A stretch of 64,000 nt of DNA, taken from assembly GCA_035610835.1 (NCBI GenBank), contig CM069444.1, positions 2,734,875 to 2,798,874 on the forward strand, in the 5' to 3' direction. Origin of the DNA: Ophiura sarsii (lineage: Eukaryota; Echinodermata; Ophiuroidea; Amphilepidida; Ophiuridae). The translations under genes were made by a program, and so were the position numbers. Position 1 is the stretch's first letter; the number at the start of each line of letters is the position of its first letter. The notes beneath the pieces are model-generated. The model saw nothing but the letters and a program-made list of their open reading frames with translations, did no database searches and was not told where the DNA came from. Of the stretch, positions 33,265 through 44,647 are shown piece by piece.

Positions 33265-34050
33265 GACTCTCAGTTGTCTCACCAATACAAGACACTGGCT
33301 TGAAGTATAGAATCAATAGATCATCAAAGTGTTCAAGAAAGAATGCTGTTTGGGCGCCACATCTATCAATAATATTTTTAAAAACATTATTTAGAAAAAT
33401 CACGCTCACGCGGCGAATGTTAACATTTTTCTCACGTTTCGCGCCAAAGGAACTGTATATTTGGGATATGAAAATATTGACATCAAGAAACTGACATCGA
33501 TTCGGATTTTCATCAACGAATATTTGGTTACACTCTGCTGAGACCATGATCTCAGCCTTCTGCTATAAAAAACAACCCAACCTAATAATAGACAGCGCTC
33601 ATGAAATAAGTGCGTGCAATTGTATTATATTGCTCCGTTATAGATACTGTCATTGAATGATGCGAATTCCAGTCGCTCATGAAGTGATATTTGCACATCA
33701 ATTCTACAGAACGTTGATTTTGAGGAAATATTATGTTTGCATTTATATATTGATATTAGAAATACATCTTGATAATTAAACCAAAACAGATCATCAAAAG
33801 TATCATCTCATATGCAGTTGTTTTTTTCTAAAAGAAGCCCCAAAGCGCACGAGTTAGTTTATGGTTGAATAAAAGTATAGCACAAAAAAGAGGTACTTTC
33901 AACACACACAGAATTATTATAAAATGTTAAGATTGAATAACATTAACACGAACACGCATTTTACAGTTGGGGGTAAAGAAAAAATGACATAGAAACATAT
34001 TTTAAAGCGAATAATTGAATACAAGTTTGTCATACCTAGATTGTCCTGTA

Positions 34051-34297
34051 TTAACACTTTCCACGCGGCAGGCAGCTGCCGACGACATTCCAAAATTGCA
34101 CAAAATGTTTCAAAAATGTCAAAATTGTTGAATAACATTACCATATTTGAAATCACCATGAGAAATGCATTAAAATAAATACCAACATGCCAAGCATCGG
34201 TCCAGTAATCCTTGAGATAGACCTTGAAATTTAGGAAATGTTTCTGAAAATTCTGTTTTGTATATTGTAAAACTTAAAGGCGCGTGGAAAGTGTTAA
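34051..34297 (-). mobile_element. TTAA-A element, copy 11 (absent from copy B)
   Basis: Complete at both TTAA ends. The flanks TTGTCCTGTA and CTGAAATCTATCATTGCA are directly joined, minus about three bases, near 41270-41290 in the other duplication copy. So it either inserted after the duplication or excised from copy B. Confidence 0.88.
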
Positions 34298-34883
34298 CTG
34301 AAATCTATCATTGCACTCTATTGCATTTAGCAGATTTGAAAAATAATAACAATACAGAACAGAAATATATTATGGTTAGCAAAATGTGGCTGCTTGATCC
34401 TACCTGTCCAGCTCTCTGGCTTTCTTTATATTTACCTGACCGAAATAAATACCTAATTTTGTTGGGCTTTATTTATTTTAAGATGTATTCCATGGCAAAA
34501 AAACACCCGTATGGACGTCCTGGCACTAAGCGTATTATTTGTACTGCTATTCGAGAACTATAGCCAAATAAGGATGACATCTTTACTTTTCCCAATATAG
34601 CACTGCAGTGACCTGGCGTTGCTATAGTTTCATTTGCCATGACAACGAAAAGTATTTGAATTGAAAGGGATGCAGTTGTATTTTTTACACGCTATCATCA
34701 AAATGTAAATAACTTATGTTTTCGTTTGCTTTTTATTAATTTAATAATTTAATAAAATATCATTTTTTTCTTCTTCTTTTCATTCAGTTATTGTTTTAAT
34801 TTATTACACATTCCACCCACTTTCACGAGGGACACCCCGCTACCGCTTTAAATGGCCCTCCTAGACGATTCATTAAGAAACTA

Positions 34884-35217
34884 CACTGCAAAAACTACAG
34901 AACACATCGACGCGTAGAGAACACGTCAAGAACGCGTTTGGACGTGTTCAAAAATGTAACAGATTTAGAACATGTTCCGGGCCGTTACAGATGTGTTCTT
35001 GATGTGTTTTAGAAATTGTCCTTGAACACATGCAGAACACATGGTGATGCATCAAAAAATCTAGAACACGTACAGAACACATAAGAACATCTACAGAACA
35101 CATGAACATGTTCTGTATCTGTTACATTTGGACGCTTCCGACACATCATGAACGTGTGTAGAACACGTCGGAATGTGTTCTGTGAAGCGTCTGATGTGTT
35201 CTGTAGTTTTTGCAGTG
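34884..35217. mobile_element. CACTG-ended element rich in GAACAC repeats (absent from copy B)
   Basis: CACTGCAAAAACTACAGAAC and GTTCTGTAGTTTTTGCAGTG are inverted ends, with TA outside each. The interior is largely repeats of AGAACACAT/ATGTGTTCT. The paralogous site near 43035 has no such element, so it probably inserted after the duplication. Confidence 0.85.
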
Positions 35218-36250
35218 TAGCCTTTGCTCTCCACGGTTACGGAATTACCCTACTATAGAGTGAAATGAGCCATGGAGCACTCATTGCAATGTGTTCTTGT
35301 AAATATTTGAAGAAATACACTGCTTCAATATTGGACTTCAATACAGAAATTCAATCATTCACCTTTAATATAATATTTACGGAATGTTTCTTCCGAGACT
35401 TACTATAAAATGAATATTTAAATCTGGGACACACTGTACTTACATCGTACTATATCTTACTATAGACTTGTTCTCTCTAGACATCGCGTGCATATTGTAC
35501 ATCAACAAATGAATAAAACAAATCGATTTCAGTTATTTCCTACAAATCTTTGGCTCTAATGAAATCATCGGCAAATCCTTAGTTTGGAAGCACGCACGGT
35601 TATTTTCCTCCGAGACATAATTGGCTAATCAAAATATAGATTGTTTTGTTCAGACTGTGGTTATCAAAAATTCGAATTGTATATCACAAATAACCAGAGA
35701 TTCAAAATGTGGCAACTAGAGATCAAGAGGCATTATGGTGATTTGGTACACCATATCGTCATCATAATATCGCACCATAAAACATTTACATCTTGCTTTG
35801 TTTTCAATAGTCATGATAGTGGCGCAGCAAGGATCTAAGTATTGGTGCGACTATCATCATGATCATGACTATAGTAAGTATTGCCATGGCAGCAGTTAGC
35901 ACGGTATTGAGCTGAACATTTCACTAGCTTATAGTTTATTTTCCTTAAACAAAGCATTGACGTCACTGTGGCATGAAGGGTATACACTACCAACGTGCAA
36001 AGTATAGGGTCAAACAATCGGCTCTAGCTTGAGTACGACCTTACATGACATTTACAGAGATTATTTTTCACATATTCCCGCAAAACATCTAAGCCACAAG
36101 TGTCTGAATTTTTTTTCTTCAATATTACGCGATGAAAATGATGTAGCGATTTCGGCACTTTATTTACGCCCACAACTCAGGACCTTACGCCGATTTCAGT
36201 CGTTTAAAACTACAACATTTTCAAATCCCCATTGCGATTTTTGGAAAAAG

Positions 36251-36513
36251 TGTCCTTTAGGTCCCAGATACTGGTATAGCCTACCAGTATCGTTCAATAC
36301 TGGAACATAAAAATTGCCAGTATAGCTCAAAACTGGTACAATTTTACTGTTCCAGTATCGGTCGATACTGGAACACCAAATTGATGTTCCAGTATTGGTC
36401 TATACTGGTACACGTGCTACAGTAGTAATTTGTTCCATGGTATTGAACGATACTGGTACATAATTGTGTGCCAGCATCGTCCGATACTGGTACACTGACT
36501 TTGTACCAGTATC
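36251..36513. repeat. Cluster of CCAGTAT...ATACTGG hairpins at the duplication junction
   Basis: Four or five short inverted repeats follow one another, for example CCAGTATCGTTCAATACTGG, TTCCAGTATCGGTCGATACT and GTGCCAGCATCGTCCGATAC. They fill most of the space between the end of copy A and the start of copy B. Loops vary (GTTCA, GGTCG, GGTCT). Stems recur as CCAGTAT/ATACTGG. Confidence 0.85.
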
Positions 36514-36974
36514 GGGTAAACATGCGCACAGTTCTTTTTGGGACACCCTGTACTTGTTTTTCTAGTAACAAATCAGGTGACTTGTATCATCCAGTTAACT
36601 ATAAATGTATATATCATAAATCCACATTTACAATTCTCATTACACGGAGCTTTATACATTCTTATAAAGACTCAACGCTGCAACACTCATCACCAAGAAG
36701 GTCTGAAATACAAAGACTTTTAATATATCGGTAGCTTTAGTATTTCGACTATATAATATCAGAAGCAGTAATCTTGTGATTTCTCCATGGTGTTTGACGT
36801 TGGGTTGCCGCTAAGAAGGGGCAGATTTATTATCGTGTTTTTTGCTCCATTAGCAGCTCGTTACGATAACTTGTTCAGGGGAGGGGGAGGAGGAGGAGGG
36901 GGTGGGGGTAACAAAAGGTTACCATCACAGTAGCCATTGTAGATACGACCTTGTGTCAATAACGCCTGAAGTAT

Positions 36975-37336
36975 TTAACACTTTCCACGCGGCTATTAGT
37001 TTTATCTCAAGAATCACCGAACCAATACTATGCATATTTAACATTTTTGTTTTCTCACAACTGAGATTTTAAGCTCACCTTTTTGGAAGCTTTCCTCGGG
37101 AATTCTCTCCGAAGTCATCAGCCCCAATTTCACACATGGGGGCACTATTGATGGATGTCTTCTGAGTCATCAACACCAGACGGTGTCAATACTATGCATG
37201 TTTGTACTTAATATAATGTAGTTCTTATGGTGATTCCAAAAAGGTGATGTATTTCAATAAATGTGACAGTTTTGAAACATTTTGTGAAATTTTAAAATGT
37301 CGTCTGCAGACGCATGCCACGCGGATGAAAGTGTTA
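36975..37336 (+). mobile_element. TTAA-A element, copy 12, interrupted
   Basis: It has a TTAACACTTTCCACGCGGC left end and a decayed right end (GCCACGCGGATGAAAGTGTTA). About 45 bp near the left end is missing compared with copy 8. A 151-bp insertion (37036-37186) splits it. Confidence 0.8.
37036..37186 (-). mobile_element. 151-bp insertion with a 13-bp target duplication
   Basis: CAATACTATGCAT occurs directly at 37023-37035 and 37187-37199. The other duplication copy has it once, so this is a clean insertion. On the minus strand the insert has an open frame ending ENSRGKLPKR and a stop, followed by an AAAACAAAAATG-type A-rich end. That fits a truncated retrocopy of a transcript 3' end. I cannot identify the parent. 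Confidence 0.6.
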
Positions 37337-37802
37337 GGCCTATACCTAATGATTGATGAAAAATATAACGGCGCGAACTTCCATGTACCTCACACTGAAT
37401 ATTGAGATGAAACCACAACAAAAATGTCTTTTCACACACGGACCATCACGTGATCTCATTCTCAGAAAAAACACCAACGCACGGATTGATACAAAACCCT
37501 TGGAAAACGGGAAACTCTCGATATTGAAGATACTTGATATCACGAAAAGTTCTTGACACGAGTCATCCAAGTCTGCGGCCGTGGTCTGCGGCTTTTATAA
37601 GTAGGTATCAAAAGTCTTGAACCATTTAAGAACATTTTATAATTAATGCAGTGGCTGTCGCGCCCACACATTATAAGTGTAATATTTCCTCGAATCCAAA
37701 CTATTAACATCGTGCAGTAAACATTATAAGTGTAATATTTCCTCGAATCCAAACTATTAACATCGTGCAGTAAACATGGTAAACGATGTGATTCCATGAT
37801 TA

Positions 37803-38223
37803 TACACTCTAAAAATGGTATATTGGCGACTTTTTGAAGCCATGTCTTGCAAAAGAACGTGTCTTAAACAATAAAAAAACATAAACAATATTTTGTCTCT
37901 TAAGGGCCGGGAGCACATCAAAACTCGACCGCCCGGCAGCCACCGGTTCCGTGCAGTTCCGTGAGGTTGCAGCCGGTTTCTATTGTTCCAAACAATGATA
38001 TGCGGTCCTGTCTATTAAAGCCAATTTTGAGACATAATTTGAGTTTGTGTTTTCTGGCAGGACATGACTTTCCTGAAGACGTGTCTCATACGTGTCTCAA
38101 TTGCCCTATGTGTCTTGGTTCGTGTCTTGAGACAAATATTTGTTAATGTCTTTTTATTGTTTAAGACACGTTTGTTTGACAGATACGACTTCATAAAATC
38201 GCCAAGACACCATTTTTACAGTG
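37803..38223. mobile_element. CACTG-ended long-TIR element, copy B
   Basis: It starts CACTCTAAAAATGGTATATT and ends ACACCATTTTTACAGTG. Same insertion as 28962-29305. Its interior is longer and includes a GC-rich patch (CGCCCGGCAGCCACCGG, about 37930) that copy A lacks. Confidence 0.8.
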
Positions 38224-40125
38224 TAAAAAAAATGATATGACAAGGTAAACATGAATTGATAAAGATTGTTGTTGTTTAAATATTTGATGAAGAACAACCA
38301 CACACGCCATATAACACTAATTGTTAAACTATACGAGTGATTTGGCTTCAATCTGTCTTGTTTCCAAGGCTTTGAAATACGAGGCGTGAATTCTAAAGCT
38401 CTCAGCAACCAACGACGGGATTTATTGGCCCTGTGAGAAATTACAAGATGTTATTACGCTCTATATTGTTCAACCTTTTCGCCTCGTTCCGTAAGCCTCA
38501 TAGATACAGCGCGATAGGCGGATGACATGTAAATATCACCTTCATATAATATCAAGTATAAATTGTTGTCTTTTGACAATTCTAACAATCGCTGATAATT
38601 AAGCTGGTGTTCACGAAAGAGAGCGGGTCATGAGGCCTCGGAGGATGCACCACTAACAACAGAAATGAATGAGAATAACATGGCTCTGCGGGCCCGATAA
38701 GGAATGATTTGATTTTGACAATCCTTAACAATCGATTATAATTAAATTGATCAACACGAAAAAGAAGCAATTTTAAATCATAAGCATAATATTTTAATCT
38801 AATCGCCTTATTTTTGTTTGAGAAACAAGGACGAGTGGGTATGTTTAGAAACCATACACACATTTCTTATCATAAATATTTATCGATATGCAACACCTGC
38901 AACAGGTACATTTTAACCCCTGAGAACTACCGGTCGATTGGTTAAAAAGATGGATACATCATTTATTGAACCAATGAGAGACATTGTTAGAATAATTGTA
39001 TCCCTGATTAAGATGGAATTGGCTTATCATATGAGTACATCTTGTACCCAATCAGAACCACTGTAAGATAGACAGGTAGACCCCATGGGGTTAAAAATTG
39101 AGTGACAATTTATCAGTGTTTATATGAATACTGTATGATTGATTGAGCGTTTACATTACAGGTAGCTTATTCACACAGTAGGACCAAGCCGAGCAGACGA
39201 CATTTGTACGGTAGCGCGCGAACAACAACAAAAAACCGTGATATTCACCCGCCCGCCGGCCAAGTCGCTGAGCTTCAGGCCGCTGAAACTTGACACCGTC
39301 GATGAATATTCTAGCCGTTCGCGGGAACTGAATTCGCCCTGAAGATAGCCTCTATTGCTTTTATGTTCCTCATGGAGAGTAGACACGGCATCAACCCCTC
39401 AACCATCGCTAACGGAGTAGCCTTTCACCAGTTCACCTATCTGTGTGTGTTTACTGCATGCAAATTCAAATATATGTTACTTAATTTAACACTTGACGTA
39501 CGTAACAGGATGCACTACGAAATACAAGTTGTACCGCTCTCATTTCAAGGAATTGGCCATTTCTCTGCTCGGAATAAAAAGGTCCTTATAAGGCACTCGA
39601 AATTGTCCATCGAAACACGTTGCTCTTTTTTTGTTTTTTCCTTGAACTTGAACCCACCCGTTCTTATTTTCCATTGGTTCGAAACACCACACCGACATCA
39701 AAATCCTATATACACTACGCAAAATTCTTCAGCAATCGTATACCTAACTGGTATTTCTCGATACAATTAATATACCGTGACTACATTCATGTATGTGTGC
39801 ATATAGGTTGCTATTAATATGACACAGAAGTAAATGTATAAAAGGTCAAATGTACGTGTTAACCAAAAGTAATATAGGCCTATATGATACCCTGAAACAT
39901 TGTACGATTGCACCTTAATAGCGAGTATCGTATAGTTCAATTGTAATTCAACATCACATTATGCGGTATCCATTGCATTTGGGGACTTGAGATCACGGTG
40001 TGAAACATTTGATGGCCCACCATACTTATACCTGTAGTAACATATAGCTTCCATAATAGACTTACACGGAATAAAGCGTGGTCTTTTAATACTATTGATC
40101 CGTGCAATCCATGTGTATAGGCATA

Positions 40126-40382
40126 TTAACACTTTCCACGCGGCAGGCGTCTGCAGACGACAGTTCCAAACTTGAACAAATTATTAAAAAAATATCAAAT
40201 TTATTGAATTTCATCCCCACATATGATATCACGATGAGAAATGCATTAAAATAAGTACAAACATGCCTAGTATTGGTTCAGCAATCCTTGAGATAGATTT
40301 GAAAAGTTGGGAAAGGTTTCTGAAAAATCTGTTTTGTATAATACCGGTATGTTCAAACCAATAGCCGCGTGGAAAGTGTTAA
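40126..40382 (-). mobile_element. TTAA-A element, copy 13
   Basis: Full-length, TTAACACTTTCCACGCGGC to GCCGCGTGGAAAGTGTTAA. Here both TTAAs are intact, unlike its paralogue at 32759. It shares its right TTAA with copy 14. Confidence 0.9.
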
Positions 40383-40630
40383 CACTTTCCACGCGGCTGT
40401 TGGTTTTACCAAATACAAAACAGATTTTTCAGAAACCTTTCTCAAATGTCAAGGTCTATCTGAAGGATTACTGAACCAATACTAGTCATGTTATATTGTA
40501 CTTATTTTAATGCATTTATCATGGTGATTATAAATATGATGATGAAATTGAATAAATTTGATATTTTTGTAACAGATTGTTCAAGTTTGGAACTGTCGTC
40601 TGCAGACGCCTGCCGCGTGGACAGTGTTAA
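40379..40630 (+). mobile_element. TTAA-A element, copy 14
   Basis: Full-length, with right end GCCGCGTGGACAGTGTTAA. It shares its left TTAA with copy 13 and is the paralogue of 33022-33264. Confidence 0.88.
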
Positions 40631-41935
40631 GACTCTTGACTCACCCGTACAAGACACTGGCTTGAGGTAGCGAATCAATAGATCATCAAAGTTTTCAAGA
40701 CAGAATGCTGTTTGGGTGCCACATCTATCAATAATATTTTAACATTAAGTAGAAAAATCACGCTCACTCGGCGAATTTTAACATTTTTCTCACGTTTCCC
40801 GCCAAAGGAACTGTATATTCGGGATATGAAAATATTGACATCAAGAAACTGACATCGATTCGGATTTTCATCAACGAATATTTGGTTACGCTCTGCCGAG
40901 ACCATGATCTCAGCCCTCTGCTATAAAAAAACCCCACTCTAATAATAGACATAAAATAAGTGCGTGCATTGTATATTGCTCCGTCCTTGATATTTTCCTT
41001 GAATGATGCGAATTCCATATTACAGAAGTTGGTTAATGAAGTGATATTTGCACATCAATTCTACAGAACGTTGATTATGTTTGCATTTATATATTGATAT
41101 TAGAAAACCATCTTGATAATTAGACCAAAACTGATGATTATAAGTATCATCTCATTATGCAGTTGTTTTTTTCAAAAAAAGAAGCCCAAAAGCGCACGAG
41201 TTATATATCATAGTTTACAAACATATTTTAAAGCGAATAATTGAATACAAGTTTGTCCTACCTAGAGTTTCCTGTAACTGAAATCTATCATTGCAATATT
41301 GCAGTTAGCAGATTTGAAAAATGATAATAATACAGAAATATATTAAAATTTGACTGTTTGATAGATTTATCCTCTCCCCGCCCGCTTCTCTGGCTTTCTT
41401 TATATTTACCGGACCGAAATAAATACCTAATTTTGTTAGGCTTTTTTATTTCAAGATGTTTTCCATGGCAAAAACACACCCTGCATGGACGTCCTCACAC
41501 TAACGTATTATTTGTACTGCTATTCGAGAACTATAACCAAATAATGGTTGACATCTTTCCTTTTCCCAATATAGCACTGCAGTGACCTGGCGTTGCTATG
41601 GTTTTATTTGCCATGACAACGAAAAGTATTTGAATTGAAAGGGATGCAGTTGTATTTTCCACACGCTTTCATTAAAATTTAAAAAACTTATGTTTTCGTT
41701 TGCTTTTTATATTAATTTGATAATTTAATAAAACATCATTTTTATTTTTTATTTTTTTCATTCAGTTATAATTTTTATTATTTCTGGGGATAAATAATTA
41801 TTTCTTATTTCTTTTGTATACATGTCATGTGTATGTAAAAAAATCTAACAGCTTTTGAAGATCATTTCTAAATTTGGTCTGATTTGGCTTAGACGGGCAG
41901 ATATATAATTCATAGCATTATAACGCCTGAATCCA

Positions 41936-42180
41936 TTAACACTTTCCAAGCGGCAGGCGTCTGCAGACGACATTCCAAAATGTCACAAAATGTTTAAAAA
42001 TGTCAACATTATTGAATTTCATCACCATATTTGCAATCACCAGGAGAAATACATTAAAATAAGTACAAACATGCCTAGTATTGGTTCAGTAATCTTTAAG
42101 ATAGACTTTGAAAGTTTGAAAAGGTTTCTGAAAAATCTGTTTGTATTTTGTATAACCAATAGCCGCGTGGAATGTGTTAA
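41936..42180 (-). mobile_element. TTAA-A element, copy 15
   Basis: TTAACACTTTCCAAGCGGC to GCCGCGTGGAATGTGTTAA, one change in each end. It lies inside the block found only in copy B. Confidence 0.88.
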
Positions 42181-42721
42181 CATGATTAACGAGCAACAAC
42201 ACATCGGCCTACATGTATATCACAATACAATACAGGCAGAAGTAATTTGACACCAGGATAATCATTATACATAAACAAATCACTTCTCTTATCTAATGAT
42301 TTGTACACAACTACAACTATTCGGATGTTGACATAGATAGTAGGGTCATCTCCAGTGATCCCGTGACCGTGGATTTGTCTTCTAAGGAGGGTCGTATTTC
42401 TTGAGTCCCTGTGATCAGACGAACAATTTGAGATCTTTTTTTTCCTTCAAAATCGGAATAAGTTTATATTTTGACCCATATGCAAAGGACGACGACGTTT
42501 TTACGTTTTACCCGATAACTCGGTAATCAAACATCGGAATAGGGCAAAATACATTTTTGGAATACTTGTGCTCAAACGAATTCTTTAGTATGCTATGTAG
42601 CTTAACCCTAACCCAACTGAATCTCACTAAATCTCACTGCCAGAAGCTATCTCCACGCACGTGCTGATGCATTGACTCGATGACGTCACCTACCGCAGGC
42701 ATATGGGGGGCAGGAAGTTGC

Positions 42722-42900
42722 TGCCCGCATATGCGCTGGGAGTTTAGCACAGTTGTTAGAGGGACAAGCTGGAGGTGCAATGGTCCCGCGATCGAATCTC
42801 GGGGGTGATGGGTGATTTTTCGGGTCAAAAAAAGAGTACTTTTCCCCCCTCCCCTCGATACGCACAAAAACATAGCCGCGGCGGTTAGGGTTAATTGAAG
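42722..42900 (+). mobile_element. tRNA-like SINE segment
   Basis: An A-box-like TTTAGCACAGTTGTTAGAG and a B-box-like CGCGATCGAATCTCG about 30 bp downstream resemble a tRNA head. A body with TTTTTCGGGTCAAAAAAAGA and a C-rich patch follows. The tail and 3' limit are unclear. Confidence 0.55.
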
Positions 42901-44289
42901 CAATTTGAATTTTTAACCCCTTTATGGCGGCCATTTTGTAATTTTTGCCATCACGCATTCCACCCACACTTTCACGAGGGACACCCCCGCTACCGCTTTA
43001 AATGGCCCTCCTAGACGACAAAATCCATAAGAAACGAATTTTCGCTCTCCACGGTCACGGAATCACTCGATATGAACCTACTATTACTAAGAGTGAAATG
43101 AGCCCTATGGAGCACTAACTTGCACTGTATTCTTGTAAATATTTGAAGAAATACAATGCTTCAATATTAATCTTCAATACAGAAATTCAATCATTCACCT
43201 TTAATATATTTACGGACTGTTTTTTTCTGGACATACTATAAATTGAATATTAAATCTGGGATACACTGTACTTACAGCGTACTATATAGACTTGTTTTCA
43301 CTAGACATCGCGTGCATATTGTACATCAACAAATGAATAAAACAAATCGATTTCAGTTATTTCCTACAAATCTTTGGCTCTAATGAAATCATCGGCAAAT
43401 CCTTAGTTTGGAAGCACGCACAGTTATTTTCCTCTGAGACATTGGCTAATCAAAATACACATTTTTTTGATCAGACCATGGTTATCAAAAATTCGAATTG
43501 TATATATATCACAAATAACCAGGGGTTCAAAATGAGGCTACCTAGAGATCAAGAGGCAGTATGGTGATTTGGTACACCATATCGTCATCATAATATCGCA
43601 CCATAAAACATTTACATCTTGCTTTGTTTTCAATAGTCATGGTACTGGCGCAGCAAGGATCTACGTATTGGTGCGATAGTAAGTATTGCCATGGCAGCAG
43701 TAGCACGGTATTGAACTGAACATTTCACAAGCTTATAGTTTATTTCCCTTAAACAAGGCATTGACGTCACTGTGTCATGAAGGGTATAACACTACAAACG
43801 TGCAAAGTATAGAGTCAAACAATCGGCTCTAGCTTGAGTTATCCCTTACGACCTTAAATGACATTTACAGAGATTATTTTTAAGATATTCCCGCAAAACA
43901 TATCAAAATCTGAGCCACATGCAACTGTCTGACCAGATTTTGTCAATACTACTCGATAAAAATGATGTAGCGATTTCGGCACTTTATTTACGCCCCAAAA
44001 CTCAGGACGGACCTTATGCCGATTTCAGTCATTTAAACAACAAAATGTTCAAGTCATTGCGATTTTTTATTATATTTCAATTGCACACACTCATAATAAT
44101 TTGTGTAATACCCAAAATTAATTGATATAATTGAACAAAGTCTATCAAAACCTCTCAATTGGTACCGAAAAAAGAAACTATTGCTGTGATAAACTTTTAC
44201 CAGACGTGATATCCACAGTGCATCAGTGGTGTACACCTTTTAAACTGATCGCGGGGAATAAAGGTGAATTACATACGCTTAAAGCTGAT

Positions 44290-44647
44290 CCCGTAAGCAG
44301 GATTTTTTTAGGGGGGGGGGGGGGGGGTATTTTCTTTAAAAGGTACATTGGTACCCAAAAAATCGTAAAAGGTTGCCCCAATTTTTTGTTTAGTCATCTC
44401 AGAAAATTTGGAGAGCGGGGATATATTCTAGTCCAAAACGGCCCGAAAAAATGCTTTACACAATGGGAAAGGGGCGTTTTCAGAAAATTGGGGGCGGGGG
44501 CGGCGTTTTCACAAAAAAAGGGTACATTAGTACCAAAAAAGGTACATTTGTATAAAAAAAAAAGGTACATTGGTACCAAAAAAAGGACTTTTCAGATTTG
44601 CCCCCCCTCCCCCCCCCCCCCCCCCCCCCCCCCCTAGTTACGGGACT
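44290..44647. mobile_element. hAT-like element bounded by G- and C-tracts
   Basis: Left: CCCGTAAGCAGGATTTTTTT followed by about 16 G. Right: about 33 C (with one T) followed by CTAGTTACGGGACTG. These are inverted versions of a GTAACCAGG-type end. Between them GGTACATTGGTACC-type units repeat. An 8-bp target duplication was not evident. The long forward frame is a by-product of the A- and G-rich repeats. Confidence 0.55.

Larger units (their letters stand above)
26944..36250 (+). repeat. Segmental tandem duplication, copy A
   Basis: It runs colinear with 36514-44068 from GGGTAAATATGCGCACAG to the region around ATGTAGCGATTTCGGCAC. By eye, similarity is high (many 100-bp blocks differ at only a few bases), with large indels. 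Copy A alone has the foldback at 27282-28018, the SINE at 30807-31207, the foldback at 31388-31976, the TTAA-A at 34051-34297 and the CACTG element at 34884-35217. Frames shared by both copies, such as that at 30494, carry frameshifts and replacement changes, so I see no conserved gene. Confidence 0.9.
41785..42945. repeat. Block present only in duplication copy B
   Basis: Copy A passes directly from TTTAATTTATTACACATTCC to the shared CCCACTTTCACGAGGGACAC. Copy B holds about 1.15 kb at this point. It contains a TTAA-A element (41936), a tRNA-like SINE segment (42722) and unassigned sequence. It is either an insertion cluster in B or a deletion in A. Confidence 0.75.
36514..44068 (+). repeat. 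Segmental tandem duplication, copy B
   Basis: It starts GGGTAAACATGCGCACAGTT and remains colinear with copy A to about 44068. Unique to copy B are the 151-bp insertion at 37036-37186 and the block 41785-42945. The first 30 bp are a mariner-type end, so the duplication breakpoint lies inside a transposon terminus. No intact gene was recognised. Confidence 0.9.

Noticed and set aside
44131..44637. A 168-residue forward frame
   Set aside because: It runs through a G-tract, GGTACATT repeats and a C-tract of a hAT-like element. Its composition explains the lack of stops.
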